From Mucor racemosus (taxonomy: Eukaryota > Mucoromycota > Mucoromycetes > Mucorales > Mucoraceae): a stretch of DNA of 64,000 nt. Position numbers and translations under genes: made by a program. The notes below the pieces were generated by a model, which did no database searches, was not told where the DNA came from, and saw only the letters and a list, made by a program, of their open reading frames with translations. This document shows positions 14,089 through 24,146 of this stretch, piece after piece. The number at the start of each line of letters is the position of its first letter. Within the stretch, counting starts at the first letter, position 1. The stretch is taken from contig JAPEHQ010000021.1 in the NCBI GenBank assembly GCA_027405735.1, positions 868,001 to 932,000 on the forward strand, in the 5' to 3' direction.

Positions 14089-15120
14089 ATGACAACCGAA
14101 GCACCATTATCGTGGGATAAAGAATTATCAAATTTCTTTAAAAATATTGGTCTGATAGAGACAAGTGAATGTTTGGAATCAGAACTCGTTGTACTCTCAC
14201 GGAGTCAATTAGAAAAATTACCTGGAGAGCTTGAAACTTTAGTAGAAAAGCTTTTAATTTCCCTTGAGAGACACGTAGATGCTAAAGAAGAGATTATCGG
14301 CAAACCAGATAAAACGCATGATAACTTGATTGTTTCCAAACGAAAACGCTCTGATAAAGACCAAGAAGAAGATGATGAAAAAGAAAGAATAAAACGATTT
14401 GATGGAGAGCAAATTCAAATCAGAGCAACAACAGAAGAAGTTGACCAAAGAATCAATACATTTATTCAAGCAAAACAAAATGAATTGGACGAAAGTAATA
14501 GAACAGAATTTTTGAGTAGACATGATCCTAAAGCAGATGATGTTACATGTGCGAGGACAGACGCAAGAGAAATCAATCGTAATATTCAAATGAAATTTGA
14601 TATTGTAAATAATGAAGATGGCCCTTTAGCGAGATCTTTATTAGCTTTTAATGATAAATCTAAACCAAATGAAACAACAGAAACCGCAGTAGCAGCAGAT
14701 ACAACTGAAAGACTGAATAATATAGAAGAACATCTCAACGTGAAACTAGATGGCACTGCAAGACCGCCATTTTCTGTATTTGAGAGAATCAAAATCTTAG
14801 AAAATACATTAATGGAAATTGAACGGCAACATCCCACATGGGCTGCTGTGCATTTTAATCAACCTAATCGTAATTTCCCACCACCACCACCTGTCACCTA
14901 TATCACACGACCAACAATTGAAACAGAAGAACCAAAAGAAACAGACAATGAGGAAGCCACATATATCTCTACTCAAATAACAACAGCAGCACCGCAGCAA
15001 AGAATGTTACGAGCTCATGGACGAGCCAATTCATCATTAACTCGAGCTGTAATAGATCAATTAAACCGACAAAAAGATATATCCATTACAAGGCAAACAA
15101 TTGAATCTTCTCAACCTTGA
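14089..15120 (+). CDS. MBIP-like nuclear coiled-coil protein
   Basis: A single-exon frame of 343 residues from the first ATG at 14089. The N-terminal third is acidic and ends in a KRKRSD cluster that could be a nuclear localisation signal. The centre has a helical RINTFI/KQNELDESNRTEF segment followed by DVTCARTDA, resembling the conserved part of MAP3K12-binding inhibitory protein (MBIP), an ATAC acetyltransferase complex subunit. Near residue 240 the segment PPFSVFERIKILENTLMEIE matches the family's paired-helix region. A proline run and a low-complexity tail follow. Family assignment rests on these motifs only; a chromatin or signalling role is inferred. It is convergent with eIF3i, the stop codons being 79 bp apart. 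Confidence 0.65.
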   Translation: MTTEAPLSWDKELSNFFKNIGLIETSECLESELVVLSRSQLEKLPGELETLVEKLLISLERHVDAKEEIIGKPDKTHDNLIVSKRKRSDKDQEEDDEKERIKRFDGEQIQIRATTEEVDQRINTFIQAKQNELDESNRTEFLSRHDPKADDVTCARTDAREINRNIQMKFDIVNNEDGPLARSLLAFNDKSKPNETTETAVAADTTERLNNIEEHLNVKLDGTARPPFSVFERIKILENTLMEIERQHPTWAAVHFNQPNRNFPPPPPVTYITRPTIETEEPKETDNEEATYISTQITTAAPQQRMLRAHGRANSSLTRAVIDQLNRQKDISITRQTIESSQP

Positions 15121-15198
15121 TAATAAAGTTTATATTTACTTTTTTTCATGTGCTTTTTTATTCTACTATATATAAAATGTGTAAATGTAAAAAATTAC

Positions 15199-16326
15199 TT
15201 AAATTTCGAGCTTAAAGGTAAAATAATCAGGATCAAAGTGATGGACACGAACGTAACCATCTTCACCACCACTTGAATAACTTATACCATCAGGGTGAAC
15301 AGCAATAGTATTAATAGGACCGAAATGACCTCTAACACGACCAACTTCCTCTTCAAGAATCTTGTGATAGAATCTACTTTCAAATTTACCTTGTCTAGCA
15401 GAAGTAGTTGTGACATTCATAGCATCTTGACCACCACCTAAAATAACAAATTCTTGGTGTTTAGGAGTTAAAGCAGCTGAATTAAGAGGTGTATCAGCAG
15501 AAAATGATTTCTTAACATCTAAACTGAGTGAATCAAAGATCTTTGCGCTCTTATCCTTGGAAGCAGTGATGAAATATGTGCGATCAGGACTGAATTGCAT
15601 GTCGGATAAAACACCTTCATGAGGGTGAATAGACTTGACTTTTTCGTTTGTCTTCCAATCCCATTGACAAATAGTACCGTCTTCATGACCAGTGATGATG
15701 TACTTGTCTAAACAGGTCCAACCAGCAACAACTGCCTTTGAGCCACCATTGTTGGTAATAGAAACGACAGGAGTGTCGGATTCTAAAAGATTCAAATTCT
15801 CATATTAAATCATCAGACATCTACCAAATAAAATCATAAACTTACGAGTGCCGTTAACATCGCTATTAACAGGGTAAACAGTGACAGTACCAGAGAAACC
15901 CATACGTTCCTCAGTAACACACAAAACCATGGTATTATCTTCACTGAATTCAACGCGCTTGACAGCAGTCTTGAACTCCCAAGTCTTCAAACAGCGACCT
16001 GTTTGAACTTCCCAAAGCTTACAGGTATTGTCAGCAGAACCAGTTACAAGCAATGTGGAGTTGGCTATAGTATAATTGATATTAATTAAATAAAATCTAA
16101 TTGATAAAAAAAGCTGCATTAAAAAATATTCGAGATATTTACCGTTTACGTCAATGGCCCAAACGGAACCGAGATGGCCAGTATATGTACCGAGACGTTC
16201 ACCATTATGAGAGTACCAAACATTTGCGACCTTATCTTTGGAAACTGAGAAGAGTAAATCACCTTCTCTGTTATATTTGATTTGAGTTAAAGCTCTGGTA
16301 TGACCTTGAAGCAAAATAGGTCTCAT
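15199..16326 (-). CDS. TIF34: Eukaryotic translation initiation factor 3 subunit I
   Basis: Three exons, 16326-16143, 16064-15846 and 15782-15199, join in frame to 328 residues, the normal eIF3i size. It starts [19 protein letters not shown] and shows successive WD40 blades: [43 protein letters not shown] and [13 protein letters not shown]. The last blade ends in the family's typical [10 protein letters not shown]. eIF3i is a beta-propeller scaffold of the eIF3 complex, binding eIF3b and eIF3g in the cytosol. It is transcribed divergently from RPS15 across a 331-bp gap, suggesting a shared promoter for two translation genes. Confidence 0.95.
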
Positions 16327-16657
16327 TTTATTGATATTCTAGTTGTTTAGAGGGTGTCGTTAAACGAGAAAAAAGGTCGTAAATAAGAAAAAAATTATGA
16401 AAAATTCTATACGAAAAAAAAAAGAGGCTTTCTTCATTGAATACCCGAGGACAAAGGCGTCCGGGTCGGATGCCTAGTTGAGAAGAGCGTAAAAACTTTT
16501 TGCAACAAAGCGCATTAGATGTACAAAAGAATTAGAGTGTAGGGGGAGTAGAGGGGGGGAGGGAGGGGACGAGATTGCTGAGGAGGGCGAAACTTTTGAG
16601 AGGGATATATGGATTCTACAAACGCACAATCTAGTAATCTTCCCTTTTTTCCTCATC
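16327..16657. promoter_or_regulatory. Divergent eIF3i / RPS15 promoter with G-quadruplex motif
   Basis: Between the two start codons lies an unusually G-rich island for this AT-rich genome. Four G-runs of 5, 7, 3 and 4 fall at 16542-16546, 16553-16559, 16561-16563 and 16565-16568, separated by loops of 6, 1 and 1 nt. This fits the canonical G4 rule on the + strand. A GC-rich hairpin (stem 16456-16462 with 16468-16474, one wobble pair) lies on the eIF3i side. The RPS15 start is preceded by a pyrimidine-rich tract. Shared regulation is inferred. Confidence 0.6.
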
Positions 16658-17499
16658 ATGGTATTGTATCCATACATAAAAACTTCATTTGGATGAAAGG
16701 GATCGATGATATTAAAGGTTAAATGGATGGATGAAATAGATCAACTCACTATAATGGATGATTCAAATCAATTTTTACACATGGATTTTATTTTTTTTAC
16801 AGTAATATATTTCTTGCCATTTGTCAACCTTTTGCTTTATACAACATTGCACACCTTATTTCGATTTATAACTGTAGCTCCAAACATTACAACATGATTG
16901 AACAACACAAACTACGTTTAACCTTTCATCATGAATTCCTTTCAATCTTGAATTGGCATTTTATAGCAGCCCCATTAATCTTATATCTTTAGGCTGACGA
17001 GCAAACTACTCCTAGAAAGAGAACTTTCCGTAAGTTTACCTACCGTGGTATTGACCTTGAACAACTCTTGGACTTGTCTTCTGAACAGGTAAAGATATAG
17101 TCTACGCGAAATGTACTCACAAAAAATTACTCACAAAAATACACAAATTTGCATTAGTTCATGGAGCTCGTTCACTGTCGTGCTCGCAGAAGATTCCAAC
17201 GTGGTCTTAAGCGTAAGCCTATGGGTCTTATCAAGAAGCTCCGTGCTGCCAAGAAGAACGCTCCCGCTGGTGAGAAGCCTGAGGTCGTCAAGACTCACCT
17301 CCGTAACATGATCATTGTTCCTGAGATGATCGGTTCCGTTATTGGTGTCTACAACGGTAAGGTTTTCAACCAAGTTGAAATCAAGCCTGAGATGACTGGT
17401 CACTACCTCGCTGAATTCTCCATCTCTTACAAGCCTGTTAAGCACGGTCGTCCCGGTATCGGTGCCACTCACTCTTCCAAGTTTGTTCCCCTCAAGTAA
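16658..17499 (+). CDS. RPS15: Cytosolic ribosomal protein S15 (uS19)
   Basis: Exon 2 is 16993-17088 ([20 protein letters not shown]...) and exon 3 is 17158-17499, ending HSSKFVPLK. Together they cover the whole uS19 family sequence, including [20 protein letters not shown] and [17 protein letters not shown]. The first exon appears to be only the ATG at 16658-16660. That is the only upstream ATG directly followed by GT, and it gives a 332-nt first intron and a 146-residue protein, the normal size. The donor (GTATTG) is weaker than others here, so the first exon is the uncertain part. Codon use is markedly more C-ending than in its neighbours, as expected for a highly expressed gene. uS19 sits in the head of the 40S subunit. 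Confidence 0.92.
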
Positions 17500-18559
17500 T
17501 CAACAAAAACGAATTCGAAAATCATATTACATGTGTGCTCTTTTCCTTTTGCAATTTTTTGTTTCCTTTTTTTTATTAAATAGGGCTTTTTATCATTAAA
17601 AAAAAAGCATGATCAGTTACTTTTTGTGATTTTTATTGTATTTTATCTGAATTTTCTCGATATGGTGTGAGTGTTGTTTTATTGAATTAGTTTTGTGTAT
17701 ATGGGTAAAGGTGAATGTTATGTGTATGTTTGTGGTATATAACGTGAGAGAAACCTTTATACAAAGTGTCCTGTGTGAGCTGTAAAACATTATCATACTT
17801 CATATAGGTGGGAAATACAATAGTTTTGTCCAGCAGCTTACTGTAAATGTTTCAAGCTGTTTTTTGACATGTATTTTTACAAATCGGAGCGTGGGCTATA
17901 CTAGTTAATGAATTTTCATACAAAAAGTATCCACGCGTGCCTGAGATGCTAGAAAATATACTATTCGCAATTACTTTGCTCCAGGGTATGATCTGTGCCT
18001 AAATAAATCCCTCAAATCTTCGATTTCAGATAAAAATTGATAAAAATTCACGACTTTGAAAATCAATCAAGAACTATGTCCACATCCCATATCGTGGGAC
18101 GATCCGAATAAACTTTCTTTTGAGCTTTACTTTTAGGTCAAAATAACCTAGCTTGAAACCTTGTTTTTTCAATTATACCATCAAAAAGCTACATTTTTCG
18201 AAAATTTAAAAAGTATCCCGTAAATAACATTGCTTATTACTTGTTCTTCTATCAAATGCTGGCCATATAAAAAAAGAGCTCGTTCAATATACAAAGATTT
18301 ACGACTTTTTGGTGTTTTTTGTTTACAGTTGATTAAATCAATATTTAAGATCAGACGTTTTTGAAAACAATTGATGCAGAACACATTGCACTACAATTTT
18401 GATTATAATATGCAACTTATAGATTTCGTATACACATATATACAAAGACACGATTAATTGTTACTAAAGAATCTTCAGTTTTTGTGCGTGGTTTATTTTA
18501 CAAATTTCCTTTTTATTCTAAATTATACATTTTTTATTAACCTTCAGATTACTGTCAAT
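17500..18559. other. Intergenic region downstream of RPS15
   Basis: A T-rich 3' untranslated region with poly-A signals near 17575 is followed by about 900 bp in which I recognise nothing. Confidence 0.4.
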
Positions 18560-18820
18560 CTTCTGGTAAATCACACAGTAGGTTATAGAAATTGCCAATT
18601 TGAGATTACTGTATTAAAGGTGTGTACGTACTCTCATGTCAAGTTGGAAGTTACAAGGATTAAGGTTCCTCGAGATAGGGTTTCTGTTGGTTTACTACGG
18701 CTGTCAAAAGTAGGTTTCAGATGGTTTGCAGATGGTTTTCTAAGATTTTCACTCAATATTGAGTTGAATTTCGTCAAATATTCTAAGAAGATGTACTTCC
18801 CCTTTATGAGCCATTGATAT
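18560..18820 (+). repeat. Dispersed repeat R3, copy 1
   Basis: About 260 bp that align with the last 260 bp of the window (63740-64000) on the same strand. Shared landmarks include ACAGTAGGTT, AAGTAGGTTTCAGAT and CAATATTGAGT, and both end in GCCATTGATAT. The long open frame through copy 1 is broken in copy 2, so coding is unlikely. Confidence 0.55.
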
Positions 18821-18839
18821 CTGTCCGAAAATAAAAGAG

Positions 18840-20430
18840 TTAATACCAGAGTATAAGTGCACTAACATAACATTGACTAAAAATTGACCTAAAAATGATT
18901 ATAAAGATTAAGGACTTAAATTGAGGTATTAGTTTTTTGTATTCGCAAGAAAGATCCAACTGCAAGCTACTCTGTATTTTTTGTTTCAGCAAAAAATATT
19001 GAATTTTCGTCGAGATAATCAAAATAGTAATTCATATTATAGCTTAACCCTATGATAACTGGGTTCCAAAATTTATTTGTTGAAAAGAACGAAAAATGAT
19101 TCAAAAAAACAAAATTTCCTTCTTATTTCACTCTCTCAAATCTGGCTTACCCATATGAGGTTTATTTTTAACCAGGTTCCGGTTTCTCATACAGCGATAC
19201 TGGCTAGCATTCGACTCAACATTCACAAAATGATTGATGAAGATCAATGCCATTCCCTCCTGTAGTTCAACTCTCCTGGTCATCTTTTTTCTCATTCTTG
19301 ATATATTAGTTCTCTTTATTATTTTTATCTTATATCTATTTTTCCTTATTACCTTGTCTTTTCATTTTTCATTTATTTTCTCAATTATCACTTCTACATT
19401 GCGCCCGCCTCTTGGATAGGAAGCCCCACTCTTGTCTTACACGGAGCAATTAATAAAACAATTTAAAAAAAAAACAAAATCGTTTAATGGCTCATGAGCT
19501 GCAAAGTAAGTCGACCTAGCATATTAAATAGTTTTTGTACAGTTTTAAATTCTGCATCAATCTAAATAAAAATTAGACATACATTCCACATTAAATTGTG
19601 CGCAAAATACAATTGAAATTTTGGAGGTTTTTTGAAGATACACATCACTTTTCATAAGCATATTTAAAATATAATACACTGAAATAATGTGCAAAAACAT
19701 TATCTATCGATCGAGCTATTGCAAAATTTTCTAGTTGCATTTTTCGTAGAGAAAACAAGATTTTTGTCCAATTTTTTTTCAGATTCAGAATTTGGGATGT
19801 GGGATATACAAGGGAAAAATGGAAGCTAGAAATGGAAATACCTTTTTGTACACACTTTTGAAGATATCTCCACGAAAAATTAATATTTTGAAAAACTCTA
19901 AATTGGGTCCGAGAGAGCTTAACGAGCTTAATGACATGAATGCAAAAAAAATGTTGCTCAATTTAGCCAATATTTTGAAACCTACTATAGAAATGTCAAA
20001 AAAATGAAAAGAAAATAAAAGTGCTCAGAATTTTTTTTATATTAAAATATGTTATAGAGCATTTCAAAACAAGTAAGTTTCATTATTAGAAAGTGTTAGT
20101 ATAGCTTAACTTTTTCTGGAGATATGAAGCCTCAAAGTTTTCAATCCTTTAGCAGTGAAATACGCGTAAAAAATCTGAAACATTAGCACTGAAAAATTAA
20201 TAACACCTGCAAAAAGTAGGATATTTTCGGACACTTCTTTTTGAATTAAAACTGAACATCTCAGGTACACTGGCATATAATTTTATCTTGGTGTTATTTA
20301 GTGAAAACAAAAAGTAGAGCAGGGATGAAAAGTGAGAGCCAGTTTTCAAGAAAAAAGCAGTGAATTTTACGCGTTTTTGAGTCTTTTGTGAGATATGAAA
20401 TAAATTTAGGAATAGGTAGCATAATGCGCA
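18840..20430 (+). repeat. Dispersed repeat R2, copy 1, split by a LINE insertion
   Basis: This matches 34855-35832 on the same strand and 28326-29425 on the opposite strand, with more divergence than those two show to each other. It is interrupted at 19116-19467 by a LINE 3' end. Removing the insertion and one copy of its target duplication restores alignment with the empty site in copy 3. Open frames within it are shared with other copies but carry no known motif. Confidence 0.7.
19116..19467 (+). mobile_element. 5'-truncated LINE insertion (3' end only)
   Basis: The sequence matches the last 115 bp or so of the reverse transcriptase frame and the 3' untranslated region of the LINE at 41728-44398, ending in TTAATAAAACAATTT and a poly-A tail. 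It is flanked by a 13-bp direct repeat, AAAAAAACAAAAT, at 19103-19115 and 19468-19480. That is the target site duplication expected from target-primed reverse transcription. Confidence 0.88.
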
Positions 20431-21484
20431 GTGCATATTCCAAGCGGCTATGGCTAGAAGCCTGAGGGTAATTGACTAAATAACTAAACGTTTATAACGA
20501 ACCTCCTTGGGGAGATCGAAACCCAAATAGTAATTTCCAAGCATTTTATTTATTTAAAAAGTCAAATGGCAAAAAAGGGCATTTATATTAGCTAAACTCC
20601 TTTCCTACCATGGGAAGTAGGTCGAAATCCACTGTCTCTCCTCAAATTCATAGACTTGATATGATTAGAGTTAAAATTTAGACAGCTCTATCATCCAAAT
20701 CGAAAAGATACATTACTATCAAGCATCTAGTTAATAAAAGATGTCAAACAATAAACAATGAGATATTTCTCGTACTTAAAACTGTCTAGACCGTATTAAA
20801 AATGTCAAATAAAGCGAAGATCGAGAAGTTTAGAGAAGAAATATCTACTCACTTTGATCTTATTAAAAATTTGCAGAATAATCTGGGATCTGTGGGCTCC
20901 ATAGAACCTTCCTGGAATATTTTTGCATATATAATGCTTTAACTGAGCCCAGCTCTCCAACAATTATAGTTGTACATATATTGATTTGATATAATTGCCT
21001 GTCATATATACTACTGATATTATTGGCATAAATGTTTTTCTCAAATATATATATATATATTATATACTTTGAGAGTTTATTATGACTATACGGATGATCT
21101 TCTTTGTGCATTATGATTTTCAAAAGAGTTTTTCTTGGAATTTGTGTAAATTTGGTATGCATAATTTGATCTAAACTATGACAAATAGTTTTATGCATAA
21201 ACTACGTTTGAAATTGTATTATTTGTAGAATTTTATGAGTACATGACTGCCGCATGAACTCATAGAAACAAAATTACTAATAACAGTAACATTCTCCCAT
21301 TTGTTATGTATACGTTTCGCAAAGAAAACAAACAAAATGATGTTGTTAATCTTTTTATGTATAAATTTTAAGGATTTGCCTAACCATAGAGTGATGTTAC
21401 TCATGTCTCATAGACTTTACCAAGCCTCTTAATTAGGAAAAATTGCAATTTTCCCCAATTTTTTCTATTTTGAACATTTGCTGT
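20431..21484. other. Intergenic region
   Basis: AT-rich with an (AT)n microsatellite near 21045-21063. The 20863-21198 and 21219-21404 open frames (-) show no recognisable motif. I see no supported gene. Confidence 0.4.
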
Positions 21485-21610
21485 TTAGGATCCGTATCTC
21501 TTGGCAATACGAGTTCCGTCTTGAATGTGGAGTTCCAAGTAAACATTCACACATCCACGCTTATCTAAAACCAAATGGAAAGTACAATTTGCATCTTGAC
21601 CAACCTTTTT
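21485..21610 (-). pseudogene. Orphan C-terminal exon, unrecognised
   Basis: On the minus strand a coding-like segment of about 41 codons runs from an acceptor-like TAG at 21611 to a TAA at 21485. It reads KKVGQDANCTFHLVLDKRG, continues LELHIQDGTRI and ends AKRYGS. The codon pattern is clearly protein-like, but no matching upstream exon is visible within the next kilobase. It may be the last exon of a gene whose 5' part was lost or displaced. I do not recognise the family. Confidence 0.4.
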
Positions 21611-22063
21611 CTATCGCTCAGCTGAAATGTTGAATGACCTACACTGTATTTGGTTGATTGTTTCAGTTTAGTCGACAATATATGCTTAATAGTTTATGTC
21701 AGAATGATGATTACATGAAAATAGAAAAACTTTAAATTTGACATTTGTATGAAACGATAATTGCAATTCCTTGTATCATGTAATCTTAAAATAAACTTTA
21801 TGATCGACACAACTTCTTCTATATAAAAAATTGGAAATATTGGGGTCCAATATATAAACCCATATCATTCTTAACGTTGTTCTATCGAAAATTTTTAGCT
21901 TTGAAACCAACCAAAAGGCTATTTATGGAAAGTATGACGAGCAGGTAAATAGTGTAATCACCTATAATTTGGCGCAGCGATTGTGTGGTGCTTAGTTATT
22001 CTTATATAAATAGGTCTCTTGGTTATATTTTTAGTTTACTCCTTTCTTTTTCTTCCGTTCAAA

Positions 22064-22867
22064 ATGTCCCCTAGATCTATTTCTACTCCTCCTCCTGAGG
22101 AAAAAACCTCTGCTACTACTACTATTGAATATACTAAAAAAGCCAGACATGGTCACGGTAAAGATGTAACTGACATTCATAACATTCGACAAGTTGCTGG
22201 ATGTTTACCAATTGATCCTGCTTCAAAAAGATTCCTCTTGATTTCTTCTAGCAAGAATCCCGAAGCTTGGGTTATTCCCAAAGGTGGTTGGGAAATTGAC
22301 GAAACACAAGAACATGCCGCCCTTAGAGAAACTTGGGAAGAAGCCGGTATCAAGGGCCGTATCACTCATCAATTGGGTGTTTTTGTAGAGCGTTCCAACA
22401 AAAAGATCAAAGCACATCATTGGATTTTTGAAATGGAAATTGATGAGATCGTAAAGAAATACCCTGAACGTATGAAACGTGATCGCCGTTGGTTTACATA
22501 TGAAGAAGCTTTAATAGCTACTGCTAATAATCCATATATTCAAGAAGCAATTCGTCTTTCAAGTATTAGTCTATTACCTCGCCAAGCTTCGTCTGGCTCC
22601 GATTTCGATGGAAAGTTGAATCAAACTGTTCCCAAGCCATTAGACCAACACGAACAACAGGAACAACAGGAACAACAAGAACAACAACAACAAGAACAAC
22701 AAGAACAAAAAACATTACCTATGGATAGTCCTCCTTCATCAATTCCTTCAACACCCACAAAAGCAACTACAACCATTGAATCTCCCTCTAATCATGAAAG
22801 TAAGAAATCAACAGATGCTTTTGAAGCTTTAAGAGAGTTAATGGAAAAAGCAGCTGTATCCACTTAA
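22064..22867 (+). CDS. Diphosphoinositol polyphosphate phosphohydrolase (Nudix)
   Basis: A single-exon frame of 267 residues starting at the first ATG, 22064. The Nudix box lies at about residues 79-101: G-x5-E-x7-RE-T-W-EE-A-GI, within KGGWEIDETQEHAALRETWE. The RETWEEAG form is typical of the DIPP subfamily (yeast Ddp1, human DIPPs). Flanking VAGCLPID, AWVIPKGG and the DRRWF segment also fit. DIPPs remove the beta-phosphate of inositol pyrophosphates and can cleave diadenosine polyphosphates and polyphosphate. The C-terminal third is a low-complexity tail with an (E-Q-Q)n tract near residues 190-208, longer than the yeast protein. TATA-like TATATAAATAG lies about 50 bp upstream of the start. 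Confidence 0.92.
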   Translation: MSPRSISTPPPEEKTSATTTIEYTKKARHGHGKDVTDIHNIRQVAGCLPIDPASKRFLLISSSKNPEAWVIPKGGWEIDETQEHAALRETWEEAGIKGRITHQLGVFVERSNKKIKAHHWIFEMEIDEIVKKYPERMKRDRRWFTYEEALIATANNPYIQEAIRLSSISLLPRQASSGSDFDGKLNQTVPKPLDQHEQQEQQEQQEQQQQEQQEQKTLPMDSPPSSIPSTPTKATTTIESPSNHESKKSTDAFEALRELMEKAAVST

Positions 22868-24146
22868 AATAATTTCTATTAGATTTATACATAATATTTA
22901 TAACCTTTTGTCATTTTGTTTCTTTCCTTTACATAATTCGATACCATATTTATATTTTATTCTCTTTTTCCTTTCCATCAATTTCATAAATAAACACTAT
23001 TTAAAATCATAACTATTCGAATTACCGAGATTACACGGTCTTTGATTGCATCAATGTAGACCCCTTTTAAAAATAGATTTCTCGGGATACTCGAGTTCAA
23101 CAGTTGCTTTCGACATTGCATTTCCTTGATAGACATCCCCAATATACATCATTATCTTGTAATATACTAAAAGACGCTATGTCTGACACATATCAATACA
23201 GAAATGCTCATCTACTGCTAATTCAGTATTATGTTTTCAATCGGCGCTTAATTGATTTATCTAATTTTAAATCATGTAAATAATAATACGGTAGGTTTCG
23301 ATCACACAACAAGGCAGTACGTATAGATTGTCTGCATTTTATAAATGCGCCTTAATGCAGATATTTGCTTACATGACAGGGTTGTCAATCCCCCCAGTTA
23401 TTATCGCAAAAAAACACTCCAAGTTTGGCATTGGTCAAGTGTAACATGGAATAAAAATTAGACAACATTTTAGGATCGACAACATGTGTCTTATATTTAT
23501 TTAAACAAGAAAAAGATATAGAATAAGCTTGCCGTCAACACATATAATAGCGTTTATGTATTGGTTATTCAATATGAATGTAATGTTTCTTTATTTATAA
23601 CTTGTTTTACTGGTAATCGCAAAGACAATGCTTTACGCTTCAAAGATTTTCCTCATTATTTTATATAACAAACAAGCTTTGTAGCTATTACGTTTTGACA
23701 GCGCCTAACCTATTACCCGCATCTTTAAAGCAAATCGCAAAATGAGATATCCTCATTAAAAAGGAGTATAATTTTGTAATCTATTTTTACTCTTGACATG
23801 CAAAACATTGCGATCATTTAATGATTTCTAGCTTTGAATATCATTGAACCGAAAATGTTTCTTTCTTACACAACAATATTGGGCTAATGGAAGAAACAAA
23901 AACAATAGCAAATGTATAAATCAAGTAACGTGTTTATATAAGTTGTTGATTCGTACAAAATTCATATAAATAACACAGTTTTTGGGTATACAATTCTTCA
24001 TAAAAAATGCATGCAAGATATTGTTATTTTGGCGTTCAAGAGATAAAAATCCATGAAATTAGACCATTGTTATTTATAAATTTTGTCATGGCTTACATGC
24101 AGCTTATATATGTACTAGAAATACAGTAAAAAATATATACAAAGGG
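22868..24146. other. Gene-free interval
   Basis: 1.3 kb of AT-rich DNA between the Nudix gene and the 3' end of the ABC transporter. No open frame of note, no RNA gene and no clear repeat was seen. Confidence 0.4.

Noticed and set aside
14254..15000. Minus-strand Cys/Phe-rich frames
   Set aside because: They are antisense shadows of the MBIP-like gene.
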